NCBI GenBank assembly: GCA_022457155.1
Contig: JAJGOT010000114.1
Span: forward strand, 823,001-887,000
Origin: Cladopsammia gracilis
Taxonomy: Eukaryota > Cnidaria > Anthozoa > Scleractinia > Dendrophylliidae
Length of the DNA: 64,000 bases
Reading direction: 5' to 3'
Within the stretch, counting starts at the first letter, position 1; each line of letters starts with the position of its first letter. The position numbers were made by a program, and so were the translations under genes. Under the pieces are notes generated by a model that was not told the DNA's origin, ran no database searches, and saw only the letters and a list, made by a program, of their open reading frames with translations. Below, piece after piece: positions 33,865 to 43,882 of the stretch.

Positions 33865-36800
33865 TAGTAAGAGAAAATAAAAAATTATTTGGCAGACGCT
33901 TGTTTTATTGCATTGCGCATCACTACTGCGCATAATATCTTGCGTCATTTGCGCGTGCACGAGCGCGCGCGCACTCCAAAGCAACAGGGTTTCCTTTGAG
34001 GATTCAGTTCCCTCAGTAAATAAGCGGTTGTTTACTCCTAAATGAGCTTGGTGACCAATCTTTTCTTTGGCATAATTTCATTATTTTAGTCCTCCTCTTT
34101 GTGCTGTAAAACTTAAAAAAAATCATGTCAGATAAAAAGTTATCGCGAAAAACGCATACGTATCCATCGCTCGTGGACACAAAATTCTATCCTAGAGATC
34201 ACGCACCCGACGAATATTTTTAGTTAATACCTTTTCAGGACGTGTGTCTGTGCCATAAAACAAACATGAAATTGTTCCGTTTGGTCAATACATTATATCT
34301 ATTTTGTTATTTCAAGAATTACTTTAAAGCTGTGCTTCCTGTCCCTGCGAAACGTAGTGTGAGCTGATGGAATAAACGTGCGCTGGATAAGTGCAGTTGC
34401 AAGGATTTGAAGGTTAACTTGAGACAATTATATCTCCTAAACGAGCTTGGTGACCTATATTTTTTATTGCAAATTTCGGATCACTATATTGTGGGAAACA
34501 ATCAGGGAAAGTTTAAAGAAAATCTTATGGCAACTTTTAATTATTTCTAGAGAATCAGCTTAAACTGAAGCAGGCTACTGTCTGGTGTAACAGCGGGTTT
34601 GTGGTCCCCATGGGGGATTTGGAACAGCGGATATTATGGACTTAGTCGATGCATTTGGATCCCCCAATACAGTTTTGTGTTGCACTTTGTCGAGCTCTTA
34701 CTCTTTAAACTATTTAGATGTTATGATAATTACATTTTGCCAATTCTGACACAACGCCAGAACATCAAGGAATGTTCTATTATATATGTTTGCGGGCGCG
34801 GCAGCGCGGCACGTTAATAAAATGAGGAAGGTTCGTGCATTTTTCCCTAAATGTTCCTATGCTATTTTTAAAGGGATCAACCATTTTTATAACACGTTGA
34901 CATTAAATTGTTGCAAATAAAGTCTAAATTTCAATTATTCTTTTAATAACAACTGGAAAGACAATTTTACTACAAAAAAAATTGGATATGGATATCATTT
35001 ATTTGTCTTTTTGTGGTCAATTCGTATTACATTTGAGGGCTTTATTACATTTGTGGTCAATCCTTATTACATGTTAGGGCTTTATTACATTTGTGGTCAA
35101 TTATTACATTTGTGGCTTCAACAGGGCCCATATTCGGAGGGGTTTATATAGAGAAGATTACAGAGAGGCTTATTTTTTTAATGTTGTTGTTTTTTGCATT
35201 TAATAACTAAATCTGCCTTTTCCGAGACGGGTTTTCACTTGGTTTCAAGTCATTTCGCAACACAGACAAACGAGAATAACTGCCACGAATGTGGGCTCTA
35301 TTTCTGATAATTGCTCTCAGGAGGGGGATGAACTGAGTGGTACGCAAATCCGCCGATCCCTTATAAATTTGAACTTGAGTCCGTCGATCCACAAAAATAA
35401 AATTCAAAAAACCGAATCCACGAATTATTTCACAGTTGCCTTGTATGAGATTGTGTTTTAGCAAAACGTTTCGACGTACCGTGAAAATAAAAACAAAACA
35501 AAACAAATTTCTAAAGAGGGTTGAAATCCACCACCTGAACTTTATAATTAGCAAAAACCAACATCTGGTGCCCAAAAATGGATAAATCTGCTGCAGGACA
35601 TGAGCCCAAAATCCGTTAAAATTTTGCTCTGAATCCGCAATCCTCCAATCCGGAGATCCATTCACCACCGCCCTCTCTCAGGAACGCTCTGAGATTTCGC
35701 TTTCTCAGACGTTACTATATGAATAGAAGGAGACAACATGAACTTTTATTGTGTTTGGTGTTATTTTTATTGCCGTTTTTAATACATTTGGAGCCATTTT
35801 GATATAGCTTACTGTTCGTTTCTTCAAAGGTTCCAGGTTTATCTTCATCCCTCGGCAAACGCTCAATATGCAACTTAAACTTTGCTGGAAGGTGCTTCTT
35901 ACTCTCTTGAATATGGTTGCCAAGTGATTCTGGTTAATACGTTGACTTGTATAATTGAAACGGAGATCTAGTCACGTGATCGATGGCGTGTACAACTTGA
36001 TTGATAAGTGGCGTTTGTCAAACTGAAGTTATTACCTTTTGCGTCAAATTTATTACATTTTGCGTTACTTTAGTTTATTACATTTTGCGTCAAAAGTTAT
36101 TACATAAGTTATTCAGAAGCATTAAAAAACAGATTTCGATAAAAAAATGTTTATGGAATTGTAGAGGGTTTAAAACCAGACATCTGGGCCAAATTTTGCA
36201 TTTTGTTGAAGAGTTCTAGGCGAAAGAATATTAGACATTTTTTGTAAAAATGCAATATAGAGTGGCCATCTTCAGTGGTGTCCCACTTTGGTACACAAAC
36301 ATGGCGGCAAAAAACGTCACAGTCTAGCGTGACGAATTGCGTGACGCATTTAAAACCTTTACAAATCGGAAGCAAAACATCGTTAAAACCTGAAACGTTT
36401 TGTGAAGAGTTGTACCATTGGTATCCACATACCATGTTAGAAACAGCTTTGTAGGATGTATAGTTTAGATTTTGAATTTTTATGACGTCATATGCAAACC
36501 AATACGGTCTGATTCTAGTAGGGAAGCAAAGATGAACAAAAGCAGCTGAATGCACAATGAATCAGACACTTTATTCCACCAAAACATTTTCTCCAATACA
36601 GTTCACCATTAATTACACTGTGGTATTTGAATGTCATTTGTCCGCTTTTGCTTGATCGTTGCCGGACTCAGTTCAAATTAGTTAACAGTGACTCTGTAAT
36701 TCCGGTTAATCAATAAAATTATAAATCCACCATTAACCCTTTTAAACCCTCGCTCACGGTTTGGCTCCAAGGGTACTAAGGGTGTTTAAATTGAAACTGA

Positions 36801-37020
36801 CCAATGTCAGAGTTATTCTGTTGCTTTTTTGAGAGTATTAAGCCAGAAAAACATGGTGACCTGAACAACTTTTCAGAAGAAATTGGTGCATCTTGGGGGT
36901 AAAAATTAATGTGAGCCACACCAACAAAATTAGTTTCTGCAGGAAACCGATGGGCTCCTGGTTCAGTTATGGTACCTTTTAACCCTTTAACTCCCAGTTA
37001 TGGAGACATGTAACGTAGTT

Positions 37021-37822
37021 CTAACTTCTGAGTCTGTGGACGAAATCCTATGGTGTGACCATTCAAATGAAACCTCTTCAGCAGTACTTTTGCATGGTAC
37101 CATTTGTTCTAACTTCTGAGTCTGTGGACGAAATCCTATGGTGTGACCATTCAAATGAAACCTCTTCAGCAGTACTTTTGCATGGTACCATTTGTTCTAA
37201 CTTCTGAGTCTGTGGACGAAATCCTATGGTGTGACCATTCAAATGAAACCTCTTCAGCAGTACTTTTGCATGGTACCATTTGTTCTAACTTCTGAGTCTG
37301 TGGACGAAATCCTATGGTGTGACCATTTAAGTAATGCTCCACATAAGAACTACTGTTAACTTCATTGTTCTGCGGCATTGGCTCTTTCCCACATAGAATA
37401 TCTTATTTCAAGAATAGAGGAGGGGCTGATGGTTCATAATAATATTTCAGTATAAAATTAAGAAAATCCATTTGCGTCAAATAAATTTTAGGAAATGTTC
37501 GTGCTTAACCAATCAGAATAGCAGAAGACAATAGCTAATAATTTTGCTTCTTTGATGACGTTCCCCAAATACAATATCTTTTAAAAATTACATGTTGTGC
37601 GATTGGGTCTCAAATTACTTGAAACCTTAAAAAATTAGACAAAATGCACTTTGAACCTTAACTTTTTAGCGGTTTTTGAGTCTTGACCAATGAGATCACT
37701 AGTTGCAACAATGAAAAAAGTTGACATTCCATCGTGCATTGCCGTTCAGCACTTTCCTTCTTATGCGAATCATTACTTAAATGAAACCTCTTCAGCAGTA
37801 CTTTTCCATGGTACCATTTGTT
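37021..37822 (+). repeat. 88-bp satellite array, four units, last one split by an insertion
   Basis: Units start at 37021, 37109, 37197 and 37285 with an exact 88-base period. Each contains CTAACTTCTGAGTCTGTGGA, ACGAAATCCTATGGTGTGAC, CATTCAAATGAAACCTCTTC and GCATGGTACCATTTGTT. The fourth stops at 37330 and resumes at 37781 after a 446-bp element. The first three are virtually identical. Confidence 0.92.
37331..37776. mobile_element. 446-bp TTAA-flanked MITE inside the satellite unit
   Basis: TTAA at 37327-37330 and 37777-37780. Termini GTAATGCTCCACATAAGAA and (inverted) GTAATGATTCGCATAAGAAG. Removing it rejoins the satellite unit correctly (CCAT-TTAA-ATGAAACC), so boundaries are exact. TTAA targets are typical of piggyBac-type elements. 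No transposase is encoded. Confidence 0.88.
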
Positions 37823-39187
37823 TTCCACTATTTTATAAAATGAAATTTGGGATTTTTCTTGAATTAATTTTCATGTTTGGCACTCTTGTGATTTAATTGT
37901 TTAAGGGTCCCGTTCAAAACTTCCGACGATCATGCCTGTCAATTTTATATGGGAGCCAACCCCCACCGCCTTTCCGAGGCAAAAACCTACATGTACGAAT
38001 CAGTGGATTTGGAACATGTATAGGCTAAAATTTGGCAGTTAAACCCACTGTATATAGGAATCTGTCTAGCCTATAATAATAATAATGACTTTATTAACGT
38101 GTCAGGAAATAAGAAATAGCCGAAAGGTGACACCCTCTACTTACACTTAAAAACTAGCCGAGTATTAACATTAATAGTTTCTTATTAGAAAGAGTCCGTT
38201 CATGATCAAGTGATAGACAGATAGATCGGACGTTATGTGACTCAAATGTGCTTCAGTATTTTAATTAGTGCAATATAAATTCAACTGTACAAGTTAACAG
38301 CTTGAATGAAGTAATAATATATCATGCATGAATGTGCAGATAAAATTGATATCTTCACATGCATGATCCTTGTAATTCACTGACGTTTTTATAATAAACG
38401 TGTTTTCTACACTGTAGAACCCTAGTCAACAACGGGGTCTTTGAAAATGTAGGAATATCCAAAGGTTGACAAACAACCAAAATGAGAATTTTTGTTTTGG
38501 TCATGTAAAACGACCACTTCATTTGTTCATGCCGAAAAATAAAATCTTTTTCGCTAATTTCTGCTAAACCTAACATGTGAAAAAATAAATCAACCTAAAT
38601 TCCCAGGCTATGGATAACATAGCCTTTGCTTTGAATATTGTTAAAAAATAACTATTCCAAGAAGATTCCAACAAATCACTTTGAACCAAATAAATTACTG
38701 ATTTGTGTTTTGCTTGGACATAAGGGCGCCACGCCTTCACAAATTTCGAAAGTAAACATGGTAAAGAAAATAACCTTAGCGAGAAATGAGATGAATTAAT
38801 CAGGGTAGTAGTAAAAAAAACATTATAAAAAGAGAGAGAGGTTTTTCGTGTGAGATTGTTGTATAAATTACTAAATTGTTAAGTTTCTGGTATAGTTCCA
38901 AAGTTATATTATGCACTCTTTAATTCCTGTACCCTTTACTATTCTCTCAACATATATTCACTTTTATTGCACATCTAACACAATATGACTATTCCTCTTT
39001 AGTATAAATCTACTAGCGCTCTATCAAGAATGCTGTTCTCTTATTGGCTACTCCACTCACTATCTATTCTGTTGTAGAAAGTGAGTAGAGTGAGTAGCCT
39101 AATGGCGGCCGCTTCTTTGCGTTTTCGAAGTGTCTGTGAAGAGTATTTGTTGTTAGGTTTTGAACGTCTAGTAGATTTATACTAAAA

Positions 39188-39290
39188 CAATTAGATTATT
39201 CGCTCTTGATTTCTATCGCGTGATAGTTAATTCGGCCTTCGCCCTCATCAACTATCACGCGATAGAAATCTCTAGCTCATAATCTAATTG
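39188..39290. repeat. Foldback, 41-bp arms
   Basis: CAATTAGATTATTCGCTCTTG at 39188 mirrors the right end at 39290, and the inner arm TTTCTATCGCGTGATAGTT is exact. Spacer about 21 bases. Probable MITE core. Confidence 0.75.
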
Positions 39291-39492
39291 TTAAATAGCA
39301 CTATGGCTTATTAATTGCAACTGACCAATTTAATTAGTGAACAAATAAATAAATAAATAAAATAAATATTATTATTATGATTATTAAATTTAGAACATTC
39401 TTGATAGAAAAAAGGAGCCCCTGACATCAAATTGTAAATTATATTCAAATCGTGTGAGCATTCATAAATTATTTTCACATATCGTGGTATAA

Positions 39493-39951
39493 CTACTCAT
39501 CTTCTCCACTGTTTATATCAGCGTACTCAAGCAATGGGCTTCTTTGGCGTTCCTCGACAATCTTCTCACTGCATTCCACGTGCAAAGAGATCTTCTGGAA
39601 TTCATCAAAAAACGTGATGCCGAACAAACCAAAGCACAAAGCTGCAATCCACTCACCAACATTACTGAGAACGTGGACGCTGTATCCCGGGTCCGAGGGT
39701 TGCCAGTTGGCAACCACGTGGACGGACTGGTGACGAAACTCGTCGTAGGCGAATAGCTCTGCTACGAAAAATATCGTGCCGAAAACGGTTATCACGCATG
39801 TCAGGATGAAGCGGATTGTGAAGAGGAACGGTGAGTTCATTCCAAGTTGCGTCAGCTTGTAAGTGAGCGAGGACTGGACCCAACAATACAGAGCACCGCT
39901 GCCAAATAAGAGAACTGCGCCAGTGTCATGGACGTAAATCATGCTGTCTTG
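39493..39951 (-). CDS. DRAM-family membrane protein, gene E, exon 2
   Basis: Residues 122-273, phase 0 after acceptor GATTGACAG, beginning QDSMIYVHDTGAVLLFGSG, ending at TAA 39495-39493. Three helices; YSVHVLSNVGEW before the last and FFDEFQKISLHVE after it. The tail has SPLLEYADI with YADI (Tyr 264), a YxxPhi motif, plus the acidic end NSGEDE. The VHDTG and EFQKIS motifs are close to general DRAM consensus, more so than in B-D. Confidence 0.9.
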   Translation of the reverse strand, partial: QDSMIYVHDTGAVLLFGSGALYCWVQSSLTYKLTQLGMNSPFLFTIRFILTCVITVFGTIFFVAELFAYDEFRHQSVHVVANWQPSDPGYSVHVLSNVGEWIAALCFGLFGITFFDEFQKISLHVECSEKIVEERQRSPLLEYADINSGEDE

Positions 39952-41584
39952 CTGTCAATCAAAGAATACAAGACGAAGATTATGAGAGTTTTCTGAATAA
40001 GGAAACAAGGGTAGTCTCGCTCTCTTTCGCGCGAAGTATTCCCTTCCGACTATCTTTCGCTCCCCATCATCTGAACGCCTGCGGGTATTACCCCCGCCCG
40101 CCTCGTTCCCCAATTTAGCATTTTAACAGTTTTTTTTTTCAAGCACGTATTCAAAAGAGTATAATATATCATGTCATTAGGCGAGAAAAAAATATAAAAA
40201 AACGACCAGTAAAAATGATCAGTCGCATTACACAATTTTTCGCTGAATTGTTTATTACACGACAGTCGTCATCTCTCAAGTCTAGTGCGCGCTCAAAAGA
40301 ATGTCATAACATGTCATATTTGCACTCGTTGTGGTGGCGTATTCGCAAATGCTATGTCGAATAATAAAACGTCGTCTTGAATGAGTACGCAATGTGAAAA
40401 AGAATCACATCAAAGTGGGCCGCGTTTTCGATGACAAAAAGTATGACAAATTATGTGGACGGTTCGGAAAGCGACATCACATCTTACAAATGTGTACTTT
40501 CAAGACGAAAATAACCCGTTAGACGGTGGACAGGTCTTCACGATCAGTTTGTTAGCAGAATGTTGCATTCAACTAGTAAATGCAAAATTAAGAATTAGAT
40601 ATTTTTTTACGTTTTTGTGATTGGTAGAAGAAAAATGTATATTTTTAGGGTCAATAAATAGTCAAGAGATATTGGACCTTTATTTCAATGATTAAAACAA
40701 TGTACTAGCAGATAAACAAAACTCGGCCAATATTCCGCCATATTGGATTGGTCACATTGTCTCACTGCAACATGATCATGCACACATCAAAGTTATTGAC
40801 TGTTTTATATTTTAATAAAAAAAAGTGTTAATGGGGTTCGAAAATTACACGCTTTTTTAAATTGAACTTTTTTATTCAAATATCACATATGTGTGCTGTT
40901 GTTACGGGCTCGTAAAAAATTTGACACATAGAAATAAAGGCGTCTCGAGTATCCAAGATACCAGGAAATCGTGTTTTTTCTTATAATTTTATTTTATACG
41001 ACAATCTATATACAATTACAACCTTTACAACCTTTACATTCTGGAAGTAAAGGCTAATTGCAGGAGTTTAATTTGTGAAAGCTAATTTCGTGTTAACCCA
41101 GCGCCTTATCAGTTGAAACTGAGTTGTTCCTTGAAAGAAATATCATAATTTGCATTTTGTATGACAGAAAAAAAAAACGACACGGTTGTTTGTCTATATA
41201 CAGCTGGAAAGAATTATAAAAATAACCAGGTTGCATACAAATTAAAATCATTTCAAGTTTATCGCTGTATTTCACTGATATCTTTATTTATTATCATAGA
41301 TTTGTGTGCATTTTTTATTTAAGGCAGAAATGGAAATATATGTTAATTAAATTTCGAGAGACAAAAATCGAACTTAATTTCACTCACGGTCATTTCAAGG
41401 GTGGTTTTTCTATTAATCGACTAAAAAATATATCGCACAGTAAATGTTGAGTCAACACGTTAAACAAGCCAAATTTATGGGAAAAGAGAAACGGCTAAAC
41501 GGGTGAAAACAGCGATAAGTTGTATTTTAAAACAGGGGTATATCAGTTTATATAGGAATTAGGAAGTAAAACCTACGAGCATAC
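39952..41584 (-). other. Intron of gene E (1.6 kb)
   Basis: GTATGC donor, TTGATTGACAG acceptor. AT-rich; includes a segment at 40205-40335 related to 17760-18010 (TGTCATATTTGCACTCG) that is probably a shared dispersed repeat. No exon is seen within it. Confidence 0.6.
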
Positions 41585-41947
41585 CTCGTTGGAAGGGAAG
41601 TTTGCGATGATTGATCCACCAAATGCACTGACTAATCCACACCCCAAGCCAACCTTGTTCAAACGGCTTAGAAGAAGCTCTGGCGAATCCAAACCTTTAG
41701 TCAACATTTCAAACTGAAGATAGCGAACAAACAGGCTGAGCGCCATCAAAACCATGGAGAAATTGAACAACTCCGAAAAGATGTTTGCTTCGGGGATCCG
41801 CGCGCCTGTATCGCTTATGGCGGGAACAAAAGGGTAGACGTGATGCTCTGAAACAGCAATTCCGTAGCACATAATAAACGTAAGCGAAGTAAATAGCGCC
41901 CAACCAACCGGGAGGTAGCCATAACCGAAAGAAAAGTCACTGATCAT
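41585..41947 (-). CDS. DRAM-family membrane protein, gene E, exon 1
   Basis: Residues 1-121 of a 273-residue protein. Three helices at about 9-31, 49-71 and 95-115. The loop reads [20 protein letters not shown], retaining the SDTG...PE pattern I associate with canonical DRAM proteins, whereas A-D have SKTAA or SKMAA. Ends FPSNE at a GTATGC donor. The ATG at 41947 is the first in frame and gives the expected N-terminal length. E is divergent from the A-D group and may represent the older locus. Predicted lysosomal/endosomal autophagy modulator by family. Confidence 0.88.
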
Positions 41948-43882
41948 GACCGGATCAAACTTGGTTGTCCTTGTTTTCAGATGAGATGCTCGGAATCTAC
42001 ATCCCCGATGTTTTCGCCAGTTCGGCCATCGGTATTATTCTTTTACCAACACTAATCTATAAAGAACAAGATCACAGTAATCCTGATTGTTGCTGTCACT
42101 TGCTCTCAATAATGGCCATTGGCTTAAAGAACAGAATTTTGTATGCAGCAAAAAAAATTGAAATTCGCGTATGCAAATTTTGGGCGAGTAACAATAGCCG
42201 GCTGAGCTAAAGAGTAGCGCGTTGATTCATTTGCAACAATTATGCTCAACAATAAGAAACATGATTGGTGGAAATAAGTCAGGTTGGTTTACAATTCGCA
42301 AACATTTGGTGACACAATAACACCCACAAGAACATAAAAAATCTCCGGTAATCGTCAGTTTCAATTCGGCAGTCGATTTTCCCTCCCTAATTCTTTTTTA
42401 GTTTTTGAGTTGTAAGTAAACAGACTGGTTTGAAGTTTTTAGGGTCAAATTTCTTCTTAATATTTACTCCGTTTAATTTTATTATTTTAAATGTTTCGGC
42501 ACTGGCAGACGCCTTCAAGAAATCAATAATTTATTCGTGTTAGAAATTAATTTCGATGGGTATTCTAGAGTTTTAAACAGAAATTGAGAAGACAATACAA
42601 ATTACATCTATTCCAAAAAGGTTTCGATATCGGTAAAACCGACAACACATCGTGAATGTTGTTAATAAACTCTTTCCTCAACATGTGAACTCCCAATCAT
42701 ATTGGTTATTCTTTTTGTTTTGTTTTCTTCACGCGTCGTGCAAATTTTAAAAATAATTCACCTGATTTATACAAAACCAAAATAAATAATACTACTCGTA
42801 GGTGATCTAAAAAGAATTCGTTAGTCTGCGTAAATAGAAATCGCTGCGGGAGATGCTTCTTCCCTGATTATTTTCTACTGGTGATATTCAGTTTTTGGGT
42901 GAAAGCTACTTCAATTATTAAAATAAGCAATTTTTTGGTTAGCGATGTTATCTGATAATAAATCTGTTTGTCTCTTTCCTATAAGCTGTGGATCAAAGAG
43001 TCTGATCTTAGAAATAAGACCACAAAAATATATTTTCAAAGATAATTTTGTCACAATGTACAATGTCAAAGAACAATTTCGTTATTTCGAAGAAAGCTTT
43101 CTGTATATTTCAATGTATCAAACTCCCCACGATTCGTAACACAGACTATCAGCAAAAATAAATTGTCTAAGAAATTTGAGCTTACTTCTGTGGTTTCACT
43201 ATAATGCTATTCTCGATTAACGCTGGAGGCGTTTATTTAAAACTCGGGCTCGCGGAAGCGGCGTTTCAGTGTATAATTATTATAAACAGGAGTAATTTTT
43301 CATCATTTTTCATCATTTTTCACGATTTTATTCCGTAATTCTTGATCCAAAAGCTAATTTGATCAAAATCTTCCTGAAATCTTGATCAAAACGAGAACGA
43401 GAAATCCCAAAGAGATATAGTCAATAAACTTTAACAAAATTTTAAAGAGAAATTCAAGTGATGTTCCGTGATCTTGCAATTGAGATCGACTTTTATCTGT
43501 CTATTCAAAACCATCAACTTGGATAAAGAAACGATGTTGCGACACCTGGAATGATAAAGATCTCGGCGATAAAGAAAGTGGCTTGAAAAAAAATCCAGCA
43601 AAATATAGAGGCTGGTACAGTGACTATAATTGTTGTCGTTCAGTTTATTAACGTTTCGTTTTTTCGATTTATATCAAAACAGCAGTTAAACGCAGCCATA
43701 ACGTTTGTTTAAAACTCAACCTCGTCGACCCGCGTTTATTTGAAACTGGCGTTTATTTAGAGCCCGGCGTTTAATAGAGAAAAACCACATTGAATATTTA
43801 TGACCCCTCGTGATGACGTCATTGCCATAAAGCAACTTAACAACAACTCCGTGAGTCTGGTGAGTCAACAACTCGCTATGCT
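41948..43882. other. Region upstream of gene E; no gene recognised
   Basis: Presumed 5' region of gene E followed by AT-rich repeats. A minus-strand stem-loop at 42491-42520 (CTTGAAGG ... CCGAAAC) belongs to the hammerhead-like set. An element with GGCGTTTATTT(A/G)AA words at both ends spans about 43210-43790. The open frame 41965-42210 is not recognised. Confidence 0.45.

Larger units (their letters stand above)
33865..39492. other. Region between F and E, no gene recognised
   Basis: Repeats dominate: TTATTACATTTGTGG words (34985-35115) and TTATTACATTTTGCGTC words (36025-36110) about 1 kb apart, the satellite array with its insertion (37021-37822), and a foldback at 39188-39290 next to sequence with ATTCTTGATAGA-type ends (about 39022 inverted, 39395). 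Minus-strand frames at 35207-35668 and 36151-36555 resemble no family I know and do not look like a DRAM first exon. Confidence 0.5.

Noticed and set aside
35207..35668. 153-codon minus-strand frame as possible exon 1 for relic F
   Set aside because: No YPF...PE signature, no three-helix pattern, and repeated GGATC words suggest an element.
36151..36555. 134-codon minus-strand frame
   Set aside because: Cysteine-containing but matches no family I know; flanked by repeat words and lacking clear splice signals.
37021..37330. Regular direct repeats as a CRISPR array
   Set aside because: Units are contiguous 88-bp tandem copies with no unique spacers, in a eukaryotic genome; it is a satellite.
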